NCBI GenBank assembly: GCA_943704525.1
Contig: CALSCQ010000188.1
Coordinates: forward strand, 4,017 to 68,016
Direction of reading: 5' to 3'
From: Pigoraptor vietnamica
Taxonomy: Eukaryota; Opisthokonta; Filasterea
Length of the DNA stretch: 64,000 nt
Positions 47,602-59,083 of this stretch are shown here, piece after piece. Positions within the stretch are counted from its first letter, which is position 1. Every line of letters starts with the position of its first letter. The position numbers and the translations under genes were made by a program. The notes under the pieces are model-generated. The model had not been told where the DNA came from. It saw only the letters and a list, made by a program, of their open reading frames with translations, and did no database searches.

Positions 47602-50043
47602 ATGCTTGCTGCGGACGCGAGTGCCGCGTGCATCCGTGAGGGGCGCGGCGAGTGGGCCACCCTCGACCCCCTCGTGAGGAGCTCCCTCGCGCTCGTGTTT
47701 GAGCTCTTGCAGGTGCGTCGGTCCCTGTTGAATCCACTGTGGCGCCGCTGTGCTTATGGAGTCTGCTGTGCTTATGGAGTCCGCTGTGCTTATGGAGTCC
47801 GCTGTGCTTATGGAGTACGCTGTGCTAATGGAGTACGCTGTGCTTATGGAGTCTTCTGTGCTTATGGAGTACGCTGTGCTTACGAAGTCCTCGCCCTTGC
47901 GCAGCGCCACAATGCGGCCATTCAACTGCAGGAGCGCGCGATGCAGAGTCTCTCCGACGCCCTCTCGAACAAGGCGAGCCGCGACGAAGCTGCCGCCCTC
48001 GCCCGCGCAGCTGCGCCTGTCGAGGCCCACTTGGTCCCACTCGAGGCCCTGGAACTCCGCCTTGCGCGAGTGGAGCAGGCAGTGTGTGACATGGCCGCTG
48101 CGCGCCATGCCGCAGAAACGCTTGGCCGTGCCGCTGTTCGAGTGGAGAGCGAGCCAGCAGTCCCTCGCCCGGCGGCGCCTCCCCTCGACGCGATGGAGGC
48201 CATTGAAATTCGCCTGCGCCGCCTTGAAGAGACCCTCAACGAGAAGGCGACAAAGCGGAGCGTAATGGATGCGCTTGGGCGAAAGGTGGAGCGCGCCGAT
48301 CTCGAAGACGCCGTTACATCACTGAGACGGCGTGTGGATGCCAAGCTGGATGCCGACGTGGGCCTGGGGCGCCTGGACGACATGGAGCAGCGCTTGGTGT
48401 CGGTCACGCGCGCGGGCGAGCAGCGTTGCGCCGCGCTGGCCACAGAGCTTGCGGGGACGGCCGCGACGAAGGTCGGGAGGGAGGACCACGCAGCCTCGCT
48501 TGCGGAACTCGAGCGCGACATTGTCGGCCGCATGACCGTGCGAATGCAGCGCGCCATCGCCGAGGCGACGGCATCCCTGGCCGCCGACACGACGGAGCGC
48601 GTATTGCGAGCGGCGGACGTGGCTGGCCACGTGGCCCCGGTGGAGCGGCGCGTGGCGGACGCAGAAGCGCGCCTTGCCGCCCTTTCGGAGGCGCTTGATA
48701 GGCGGTCCGCGGACGTGGATATGCTTCAGCAGACAGTGGCAGTTGCCCCCACAATCGCGGAGGTCCGTCGCATTGTCACGGAGGAGTGCGACGCGACCAG
48801 CCATGGCACGGCCCTCGAGCTGCGGGCCGCGGAGGCGCGCGTCTCGGAGCGCGTGGACTTGCTGGGCGCTCAGTTGGAAAAGTCGATGACCGCCTTGCGC
48901 AGCGAATGCGATGCTCTTCGTGCCGAGGCTGTGGAGCGGCAGGTAGCGCTCGAGTCTGAGTGCGCGGCCGTTGCCCGTGACGCCAGGACGGCGCTGGACG
49001 AGGCCGTCGCGGGCATTGGTGCTGAGCGGCGGTCGCTGGCTGCCGAGATGCGGACGTCCAACGCAGCGCTCTCGGCCCGCGTCGGTGCTGCTTGCGAAGA
49101 GTCGGCCGCTGCGGTATCAGAGTTGCGCAGGGCCGTGGGCGACCACGCGGCAGTCGTTGCGCAGCTGAAGGCCTCCACCGATGAGCTCTCGCTCGGTCAC
49201 GCGGCCCTGCGCGTCACCGTGGAATCCCAAGGGGAGGGCCTGATGCGCGCGCGGGGCGCACTGCAGGAGCTGCAGGCGACCGCGGTGGACATGCGGTCGC
49301 GCGGTGACCTGGCGGCGGAGGACACTGCGCGGCTGTCTGCCGCGGTCGATGACTGCCGCGTGGCGTCGGGGGCGCTGGCTGCGGCGCTGGACAAGTGCGA
49401 TGCTTCTGTGGCTGCACTGCGCCTTGCCACCGAGGACGCGCGCGCACAGTGCGAGGCCAGGGCGGCATCTGTGCGCGCTGAATGTCGCGGGGCGCTTGCG
49501 GAGTTCCATGCGGCATTGCAGGGTCAGTCGGCGGTGAATGGCGCGGTCGAACGTTCGATGGGGAGCCTCCGGGAGCGTGCGGAAACGGTGTGTCTGCCCA
49601 TGGGAGTGTGGGCGTGGTCATCCGCGGGCGTGGCGGGCAAGGGCGACGCACGCATTTCGGGGCAGTGGCGCAACTCGCACCCCGCGTGTTTCCGGTGGTC
49701 GCCGCGTCAGCCGTTTATGGTGGCCGAGTGCGAGGGTCTATACGAAATTACCGTGGCGGCATTCGCGACGGCAGAGCGCAAAGGGCGCAGCGGGCGCCTC
49801 GTGCTCAAGGCCAACGGCGCCGCAATTGGCGCGATCAGCCTGCGCTCCGACCCCTCGACAGGCACACACGCGGCGACGGCGGGCACAGCCGCAGGCAGCC
49901 ACGACGGCCGGGCCATGTGCGGGGTTGTGACAGAATTCGTTCGTCTATCTGAGCGGGCGCGTGTGTCGGTGCACATTGAGGGTGCGGGTGACGTGGAGGG
50001 GATCATACGCGTGTGCAAGCTGAGCACGGACCCTCCCCGATAA
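47602..50043 (+). CDS. Large coiled-coil protein with jelly-roll-like C-terminus
   Basis: No family is assigned. Exon 1 starts MLAADASAACIREGRGEWAT and ends VFELLQ at 47712. A 192-nt intron follows, then one long exon from 47905. The product is about 750 residues. Residues about 45-600 are almost continuous heptad-rich helix (Ala, Glu, Arg, Leu), with blocks such as IEIRLRRLEETLNEKA. The last 160 residues look like a compact beta domain: GVWAWSSAGVAG, GLYEITVAAFATAE, GRLVLKANGAAIGAISL, then FVRLSERARVSVHIEG. That spacing recalls C1q/TNF-type jelly rolls, but this is inference. The intron is a multiple of three, lacks stops and holds an 18-bp repeat, so retention would stay in frame. A cytoskeletal or centrosomal role is possible but unproven. 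Confidence 0.75.
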   Translation: MLAADASAACIREGRGEWATLDPLVRSSLALVFELLQVRRSLLNPLWRRCAYGVCCAYGVRCAYGVRCAYGVRCANGVRCAYGVFCAYGVRCAYEVLALAQRHNAAIQLQERAMQSLSDALSNKASRDEAAALARAAAPVEAHLVPLEALELRLARVEQAVCDMAAARHAAETLGRAAVRVESEPAVPRPAAPPLDAMEAIEIRLRRLEETLNEKATKRSVMDALGRKVERADLEDAVTSLRRRVDAKLDADVGLGRLDDMEQRLVSVTRAGEQRCAALATELAGTAATKVGREDHAASLAELERDIVGRMTVRMQRAIAEATASLAADTTERVLRAADVAGHVAPVERRVADAEARLAALSEALDRRSADVDMLQQTVAVAPTIAEVRRIVTEECDATSHGTALELRAAEARVSERVDLLGAQLEKSMTALRSECDALRAEAVERQVALESECAAVARDARTALDEAVAGIGAERRSLAAEMRTSNAALSARVGAACEESAAAVSELRRAVGDHAAVVAQLKASTDELSLGHAALRVTVESQGEGLMRARGALQELQATAVDMRSRGDLAAEDTARLSAAVDDCRVASGALAAALDKCDASVAALRLATEDARAQCEARAASVRAECRGALAEFHAALQGQSAVNGAVERSMGSLRERAETVCLPMGVWAWSSAGVAGKGDARISGQWRNSHPACFRWSPRQPFMVAECEGLYEITVAAFATAERKGRSGRLVLKANGAAIGAISLRSDPSTGTHAATAGTAAGSHDGRAMCGVVTEFVRLSERARVSVHIEGAGDVEGIIRVCKLSTDPPR
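47749..47890. repeat. 18-bp tandem repeat, about eight copies
   Basis: The consensus is TGTGCTTATGGAGTCCGC. It lies inside the 192-nt putative intron 47713-47904 of the coiled-coil gene. If translated it would read Cys-Ala-Tyr-Gly-Val-Arg repeats. Confidence 0.92.
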
Positions 50044-50136
50044 ATTGCTCAAATGCACATTGACGCACTCCCGCACGCAGTCGTTGAGCAGCTCTATTGG
50101 TGGGTCACAGCACAGAAGTAACGGCGAGCGAACGCG

Positions 50137-50914
50137 CTATATCTGCGATAGGAATAGCGTCAGTATGCAGCGCAGTCCCTCAATTGGCGGCGGTCCCAGC
50201 CACTCACCTCCTCGACCTCGTCATCAACATCGTTTGTAAAGTCGAACGTGACATCGTCCTCCATGTCGCCTTCGCCGAACGTGTCCGTCTCGTTGATTTT
50301 CGCTACAATAAAATCCAGGGTTAGCGAGCCAGAAGCGCCCGCGCCCCCGCGCCCCACCCCCGCACATGCACACACACGCACCGTTTTCTGGCAGCTCGCC
50401 GTATGCCTTGAGGTTGCGCGCCTCGTCTGCGCTGTACTTCAAAATGACGTCCGCCTTCTCGTCCTGGTAGTCCCGAAGTCCGACGAGAATGATGTCGCCC
50501 TGGTTGATCCACACCTGCGCGCGGCGGTCTCAGCCACAGCTCCTCCAGCTGCAATACATGCGATCAGAGGATAGCGCACCTTCTTTCGCAGCTTTCCGCG
50601 AATGTGACACAACCGACGCTCGCCATCAAAGCACTGCGCTTCGAGACGGCCGTTGCCGAGCATCTTGGTGACCTGTGCATACTCTGCAACACGTGTTGGT
50701 CAGGCGGCAGAGTGAACCGGCAAACCACGCGACACAACGCACCCTGCCCATCTTCCTTGAACACGAGCTCGCGCTTCTCTTGGTCGTGCTCGTTCTTTCC
50801 CCTGCGCCGGTTCTTTCCTCCCTTTCCTGCGACGCAACAGAAGCCGCGTTGAGAAACAGTCACCCCAGCTCATGACGCGCCCTTCCCCATTGCAGCACCT
50901 TTGTTCTTCGGCAT
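50137..50914 (-). CDS. EIF1A: Translation initiation factor eIF1A
   Basis: eIF1A binds the 40S A site, promotes scanning and aids start-codon choice. The start MPKNKG lies at 50914. Then come [21 protein letters not shown], the OB-fold block [48 protein letters not shown] and [20 protein letters not shown]. The tail continues [17 protein letters not shown]. The acidic end DDEVEE is followed by a GTGAGT donor. The next acceptor at 50143 exposes ATA TAG, giving EEI-stop like human DIDDI-stop. The last coding exon is thus one codon plus the stop (50142-50137). Without that splice the frame would read [11 protein letters not shown], which is unlike the family. Confidence 0.94.
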
Positions 50915-51166
50915 GATTGCGGTTCACAGTCACAGCGTCGCGCCCTGCTGCACGCCCGTGGTGTCTTCTTCTCCTTATTGCCTCTGAGAGTCAAGGCCAG
51001 TGCAGCGGCAGTGTTGCGCAGTGACGACAGCGCTTGTGGTCAGGCGCAATCATTTGAAACTGCGTCCCATTTTGGAGCCGTTTTTGCCCTGTTTCAAATT
51101 GCGCTGTCACACTGGCCACGTGCTGCGACGGAGGAGTAACAAATTGGCGGTAACAAAAAAAACGCT
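50915..51166. other. Intergenic between fucosyltransferase 3' end and eIF1A
   Basis: A 252-bp gap with an inverted repeat TTTGAAAC/GTTTCAAA near 51052 and 51091. No coding sequence is visible. Confidence 0.35.
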
Positions 51167-53050
51167 TTATCTTCTTACAGTCGCTTCAAAGTAATCTTCC
51201 TCAAAAAGGCCGACCCATGTGCCCTCAATCTGCAGGCGCGCACCGATCGCCTGCGCCACGAACTGCGACACGCCGGAGGACCCGCATCCGACGATGTAGT
51301 CCGCGTGTTCGGCGGCGAAGATCATGTCGGCAATGAGCTCGCGGTGGAACGTCGTGATGCTCGGGTCCTGCATCCGGTCGAGGTTCACGTGGCCCGTCCT
51401 GTGCCACTCGGGCGAGGAGAAGAGAGCCTCGTACTTGAGCCAGTAGGGGTTGAGGAGCGGGGCAACCGAGCGGTCGCGAAAGCCGGCGAGCCACTGGTCG
51501 CGTTGCTTCCAGCTGTCGAGATCGTCCGTCAGAAGAAACACCGACTTGAACGAGATGCCGAGGTGCTCCTCCGCGACGCGCACCATGTCTCCGTACGCGC
51601 TCAACGGAACGTAGCCGTCGGGGAAGCGCCGCCTGAAATTGACGATGCCGCTGTCGATGACCTTGTCGGTGCGGCGTATCTGGATGGCGAGCATCGGCTT
51701 CTTCATCGCCAGCGTCTTCTCCAGCATGCGCACCGAATTTTGCACGTCCGCGTTCGGTAGCCACGCGGTTGCAAACAGCATCGAGCGCAGCATTGAGTGC
51801 ACGGCCCACTCCACTGGGCCCTCGCGCCCGTCCTTAAACGCCGGCGGGTCGAGCGACGGAATGCGCTCGCCGTGGACCGTCTCCCACCAGACATCGCCGC
51901 TCTGCACCAGGTCATCCCAAAAGGGGGGAACGCACTGCATGATGTAGGCGTTGAATGCAAGGCCCGGGTAGTTCGTGGCCGGGTCGACGGTGCACTCGGC
52001 CATGCGCGGCTTCCAGAAGCACCCCGTCGACGTGTCCTCGTCCGGCCTCTGCGCCGAGCAGAACGGGCGGAGATTCCGCGCGACATTCTCCGGATAAACG
52101 CGCGCTGCCTTATTGAGCATGACCATATCAATGAGCAGCGTCCCAATGTCGCGCACGGAGGACATGAGTCCCCATGGGAACGCGGGAATGAGGTGCACGA
52201 CGTCCGGATCGCACCGTCCGCCGGGCTGTCCGCCGTTCGATTGCACGTTCTGAACCTTATCCCAGTGCCGCACAAACGTGTCGACCGCTTTCTTGCTCCA
52301 TCGCAACACCGGCGGCGGCGAAAGATAGAGGCCGCCGTTCGGGAACTGGCGCGCATTCCAGCCGCTTGTCCACAGGCGCTTCTTGCCAACGGAGAGCGCC
52401 TTAACGCGGGGAGCGAGAGGCACCACCGCCTTCTACAAACAACGGAACACATAAATCAGTAAAACTACAGCATACAAATGCAGAGGATGTGCGCGAAAAC
52501 ATTGCGGAAGTCGTACCGGTGGTGGCGGCGGTGCAGAACTGGAAGGCGGCACAGGCGTCGCCGAACTCGAGGCTGAAGACGATGAGTGCGCAACCGACGT
52601 TGTTGTGGCGGGCGCAGGGCCGGTCGTGAACGAACTCGCGGCGGCGTCCGTTGTCGTCGCTACAGCCTTTTCCGGGGGATTCGAATGCGCCTTTTTCGGG
52701 GGATTCGCTTCGTCGGGGTCGACGACGGCGGCTTCGTCGTTGATCGTGCGGTCATCCTGCTCTTCCTCAAGGCCCGAATTGTCCGACCCCGCATCGCCGT
52801 CGTCGACAGGGGCCTTGACGTCGGCCGGCGTGTCTTCGGTCGCGACTTCCGCATCGCCTTCGCGCGCCTCCTCCTCGGCCTTGGCAAGCGCCTGGTCCAC
52901 AGTCTCCCCTGGGCTAGGGACAAGCACGTTCGCCGCCGCAGACTCGTGCGCCGCGAGGCGGGGACCAAACACAACGATGGCAGCGAGACCGACGGCGACG
53001 AGGGCAAGGCCGACCCTCTGTCGCTGCGTGAGCAGCGATGGGAGCGTCAT
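51167..53050 (-). CDS. GT23 (FUT8-like) fucosyltransferase
   Basis: A type II membrane glycosyltransferase, probably Golgi, transferring fucose from GDP-fucose. Exon 1 (53050 to about 52517) encodes a short cytosolic end, one membrane span (VGLALVAVGLAAIVVFG) and an acidic, then Ser/Thr/Pro-rich stem ending in a proline run. Exon 2 (about 52433-51167) encodes the catalytic domain with CDPDVVHLIPAFPWGLMSS, FWKPRMAECTVDP, the donor-site motif AIQIRRTDKVIDSG (FUT8 VHVRRTDKVGTE), VFLLTDDLDSWKQ and DYIVGCGSSGVSQFVAQAIG. It ends WVGLFEEDYFEATVRR without the C-terminal SH3 domain of vertebrate FUT8. Acceptor specificity, including core alpha-1,6, cannot be told from sequence. Confidence 0.88.
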
Positions 53051-53232
53051 CGTGCCGTGCGAGCGCTGTTTGCAAGGAGCCGGATTCCCTTTTGATCAAC
53101 GTGGCACTGGCCCACCCGCAATGCGGGCATGATCACGTGGTGTGTTACTGATGGGTGTTACCGTACACGTGGAAAAGAAAGATCCCGTTCGCATTTGTTT
53201 TTCCGTCATAGCTTTTTGCTTCGTCTGCTACC

Positions 53233-54405
53233 ATGGCCAGCGATGAACTGTTCGATGAATTTGGCGGCGATGCGGGCGGCATGTTTGAAGAACCTGCCGG
53301 GTTCCGGCCGCCCACACCACCCCCCACCGAGCACTTGTTCGCTCGCAGCTCACGGGACGGTGAGGTTGGCGTGGTTGTCGATCCTGATGCGAGCGAACAG
53401 CTATAACAGTCCCCGCGTGTATGCATTACACCTGTAGGTGCTGTGGCACCGCTGCGGATCAAGCTTGTTGGCCACCATTCGCTGTGGGCGCACTGCCTGT
53501 GGAACGCCGGTGTCTACGTCGCTCGCCTGATGGACACGGACCCAAGTTGGGTCAAAGGGAAGAGGTATGTAGGGTGGCGTCGGCTTTACATCCATCGAGT
53601 ACTCACTGTACTTGTCGCAGAGTCGTGGAGTTTGGCGCTGCCGCCGCATTGCCATCACTACTGGCGGCGCTTAATGACGCGGAGAAGGTACTGTGTCCTG
53701 TGCGACAGTCTGCTGCCAACAACCTCACATAGAAACTGAATAGGAAGTGTCATGCAGGTCGTGATAACAGACTACCCTGAGCGTTCGTTGGTGGAAAATA
53801 TCGAATATAATGTGCTGCAGAACATTGTCACGGATGCACAACGCAGTCGAGTGTGTGTGAAGGTGGGAACACTATCGCTCATGGCGCTTCCATTTCCCAA
53901 CGTCGTCAGCGCCTCACTCCACATGCTCTCAGGGCTTCTTATGGGGTGCTGACCCAACGGAGTTGCTGGCGGCGAATGGCGGTCGCAAGTTTGATCTCCT
54001 GCTGCTGTGCGACCTTGTGTTCAACCACAACCAGCACGTCCAGCTGCTGCGGTCGTGCAAGGAGTGCATCGCCGAAGATGGCAAGGTACGTTGGGTGTGC
54101 GGCGATTCGTGTGGATTGTGATCTCATGCCCTTGCGTGCAGGTCCTCGTTGCCTTCACACACCACCGGCCGTGGCTCGCCGATAAGGACATGGTGAGTCG
54201 TCTGCTCTCTGATGTTGAATGATTGCAAAAAAAGCTAACGCAACTGTCATCGCAGGCCTTTTTTGCGCTCGCGCAAGATGAGCCGTTTGGGTTTGAAGTG
54301 CGGCGCATTTTCGAGGACGCGATGGACCCCATGTTCCCCAACGACCCCGGAGACGCCCAAGTGCGCGGAACTGTGCACGGGTTTGAGATGCGCATGAAAC
54401 GCTGA
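53233..54405 (+). CDS. EFM7: EFM7-like protein methyltransferase
   Basis: A seven-beta-strand SAM methyltransferase. Yeast Efm7 (Nnt1) modifies the N-terminus of elongation factor 1A. Exons begin 53233-53359 and 53438-53564. Later exons carry RVVEFGAAAALPSLLAAL (SAM motif I), VVITDYPERSLVENIEYNV, GFLWGADPTELLAANGG, FDLLLLCDLVFNHNQH (post-II), VLVAFTHHRPWLADKDM and AFFALAQDEPFGFEV. The upstream VGHHSLWAHCLWNAGVYVA also matches Efm7. All junctions are in phase. The start MASDELFDEFGGD follows CTACC. Its stop is 19 bp from the RAB18 stop. Confidence 0.93.
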
Positions 54406-54424
54406 CAACAACAATACAGGTCGT

Positions 54425-55125
54425 TCATATTGAGCAGTAGCCCCCGCACATTCCGGCACCATAGTCGTCCCCGCCTCGCCCCACGCGCAGAGTGCCCGAC
54501 GGACCCCCGTCCTCCCACAGCGCGGGCGTGTCGGCAATCTTTGTGGCGAGCTCGTCAAACGCCTGTTGGACGCCGACCTTCGTCTTTGCAGAACACTCAA
54601 TGAACAGCATGGCGTGGTCGCGCGCAAACGCAAGGCCCTCGGCGCGCTCAACAACGCGGTCTTGAGCGCGGTCGACTTTGTTACCAACGAGCATTTTCAC
54701 GACCCCGCCATTCGTCGCGTATGTGTCGAGCTCCTTCAGCCACATTCCAATGCTATCAAACGTTTCGCGCCTCGTCACGTCATAAACGAGAATCACGCCG
54801 TGTGCGCCGCGATAGTAGCTTGAAGTGAGCGTGCGAAATCGCTCTTGTCCCGCCGTGTCCCAAATAGTGAGGCGGACCGGCCCCTCCGAACGGCCAATGT
54901 CAAACGTCTGCAAGGCCGACGGTAAGTGTGTGCATTGCACTGTGACATACGCCAAACAGCCTTTCCCACCTTCGCTTTGAAATCGACGCCAATGGTCGCA
55001 CCTAGGTCGGGGTCAAACTTGTCGTCCGCAAAGCGAAGCAAAAGCGACGACTTTCCGGTGCCGCTATCGCCAATTAGCAAGACTTTAAACACAGCGAACG
55101 GCTCGCGCGAGAAGGACGACGCCAT
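54425..55125 (-). CDS. RAB18: Small GTPase RAB18
   Basis: RAB18 acts at the ER and lipid droplets. Exon 1 (55125 to about 54968) has the P-loop [17 protein letters not shown] and switch [12 protein letters not shown]. Exon 2 has [46 protein letters not shown] and [13 protein letters not shown]. The Rab18-type end is CGGYCSI, where animals have CGGYCSVL. It therefore ends in Cys plus two residues instead of a four-residue CAAX box. The reading is unambiguous (TGC TCA ATA TGA). The other Cys lies seven from the end. It converges on EFM7 with 19 bp between stops. Confidence 0.95.
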
Positions 55126-55251
55126 TGTATCGAATAAATGTAAAGAGAAAGGGCTGCCAACGGGAAAAAACTGATCAGTGCGTTTCTTTGTTGTAGCATG
55201 CAGTGGAGTGCAACGTCACCAAATTCTTATGAACACGAAAAAAAAATTGAA

Positions 55252-55323
55252 TTCCCATGCGGGGAATCGAACCCCGGCCACGGCGGTGAGAGCGCCGGAT
55301 CATAACCACTAGACTACATGGGA
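55252..55323 (-). tRNA. tRNA-Glu (anticodon CTC), second copy
   Basis: This 72-nt gene is identical over its length to the tRNA at 23927-23998 and has intact A and B boxes. A run of eight or more T residues (coding strand) lies at about 55239-55247, a polymerase III terminator. A TATATA-like string lies 29-36 bp upstream of its 5' end. Confidence 0.97.
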
Positions 55324-55779
55324 TGGATACAAACCTACGGCAAGATAAAGCTATATAAGAGTGATATCACGTGCCGCTAGTACGGAAGATTTTTTTTCTC
55401 GACGACGCATGGGAGGACTTGCAACAGGAAATTTTGCCAAAATTCGCCCTGCGCTCAAATCACTTTCCCGGCGCACCCCCTTGCCGGCATAATTGCGCGT
55501 CCAATAGAAAAGGCATACTGATCTTTGTTTTGGCTCGGAGTGCGTGTTTCGTGTGGCTAGTGTGTGGGCTTCACTCTTTTTTCAAAGAGCTCTTCAAGCG
55601 ACTTCACTCCCTCCGCTGTTGCACACCGCGCACTTTCTTGGCCTCCGAGCGGACCCCAGGGGAAAGGGTCGTGGTTCGTTTGGCGCTTCGTGCGCCGGGG
55701 AGGTGCAGGTGCCACACATTTCACGGTCGCGTGCGCCCCGTCTTGTCAATGCGGCACTGAGCGCGGCTCATAGGTCAGA
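55324..55779. promoter_or_regulatory. Src upstream region with TATA-like box
   Basis: This 456-bp region lies between tRNA-Glu and the Src start. CTATATAAG at 55351-55359 is identical to the box before Rcf2, and CACGTG is at 55368-55373. The TATA-like string could serve the Src promoter or, on the other strand, the tRNA. No coding sequence was recognised. Confidence 0.4.
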
Positions 55780-57968
<2,189 letters not shown>

Positions 57969-58177
57969 GCGGCCCTCGACCGCGCTGGAGCGTGCGTGCG
58001 CGCGTTTGCGTGGACCGTCGTTGCTGGCGTGCTTCTCAATACATCAAATGGCGTCATCTGGCTTTGTGTCGTCAATGATCACGTGACGGGAACGCCCATC
58101 ACAGTCACCCATCTCGCGGACGTGTGTCATCATCACCCACACCACACACACCTCACGCATTCTGTGCTCGGAAAATC

Positions 58178-58185
58178 TATATAAG
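58178..58185 (+). promoter_or_regulatory. TATA box of Rcf2-like gene
   Basis: TATATAAG lies 71 bp upstream of the Rcf2-like start codon, a spacing that would place transcription start about 40 bp before the ATG. A CACGTG lies at 58080-58085. Confidence 0.5.
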
Positions 58186-58248
58186 TGCGTTTCATCACGG
58201 TGTGCGGCGTGATCCAGAAGACTGAAAGTGTAGAACTCAAACCTAACC

Positions 58249-58983
58249 ATGCGCGTGACGGACGAGAACGCAGTTCTCGAGGCGCAGTCGGCGGCCGCCG
58301 GCGGGATGGCGCGCTGGGGCCTTGTGTCCCTGGCGGCGGGTCTCGGGGGGTCGGTGCTCCTCAACCGCTTCTCGCCAGCCTTCCGCTCCGCCCGCCTTCC
58401 GTTCAAGGTCTTTGCCGTAACAAGTGGGTGCTTGTGGATGTGACTGTCGCGCCACTTTTGCTGACGCCATGCACCTCGACAGTGACGACGTGCGGTGGCG
58501 CCGCGACCGGCGGCGAGGTGGCGCTTCTGCGTCACGAACGAAGCTCGCACGCCACGACCCATGCGCACACCCCAGCGCACTCCATGACGTACAGGGCGCT
58601 CTTCAACCGCTACCGTTTCCACATTATTGGTGCGTGGGGTTTCGTGCCATTCGATCTGCCTCGAGTTGTGAGACTGACTTTCGTCAAATGCCCTTTTCGC
58701 TTTTTTAGGTGGCATTTGGGCGGTGTCGTTGGCTGGATCTCTCGCCCTCTCGTTTTCGAACCCTTACTTGGCCTTCCACCAGAAAGTGGTGCACGCGCGC
58801 GTGTATTCGCAGTCGCTCACGATGATTGCGCTAGTCGCCGCCGCCGCCGTAATACCGCTGAAAGATCCGTCCAAGCCGAAGGAGAAGGAGTCGTGGCGCG
58901 TAATTCTCGAGCAGCAGCACCTGCTCGAGCCTGAAAATGGGGAGGAAGACACAACAACTACTGAGGTGGCTGCCGCCCACTAG
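58249..58983 (+). CDS. Rcf2-like respiratory supercomplex factor (HIG1 domain)
   Basis: A mitochondrial inner-membrane protein of the HIG1/Rcf group that binds cytochrome c oxidase. The N-terminal half (MRVTDENAVLEAQSAAAGG, then a hydrophobic span) resembles the first half of yeast Rcf2. The C-terminal HIG1 part contains YRFHIIG (then GIWAVSLAGSLALSFSNPYL after an intron) and HQKVVHARVYSQSLTMIAL, matching Rcf2 YKIITGAWAASLYGSW and QKIVQARMYAQFITV. Three exons: 58249 to about 58426, about 58490-58630, and about 58709-58983. The middle exon reads GEVALLRHERSS and is poorly conserved; its left edge is uncertain. A charged tail ends TTTEVAAAH. Confidence 0.82.
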
Positions 58984-59083
58984 TGTACAGATGTTGCGTG
59001 CGTTGGCGCGTTCGTCGCGTGGCGTTTTGGGGTTGTTGAGGGCATTGAAAATGGGCTTGTATTCGATGTGTCACGTGCCTCGT

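Noticed and set aside
47430-47639. Open frame starting MTSAVLEFGAFPNSLL as first exon of the coiled-coil gene
   Set aside because: It ends in another frame with no usable splice junction to the coiled-coil exon and lies in the divergent promoter.
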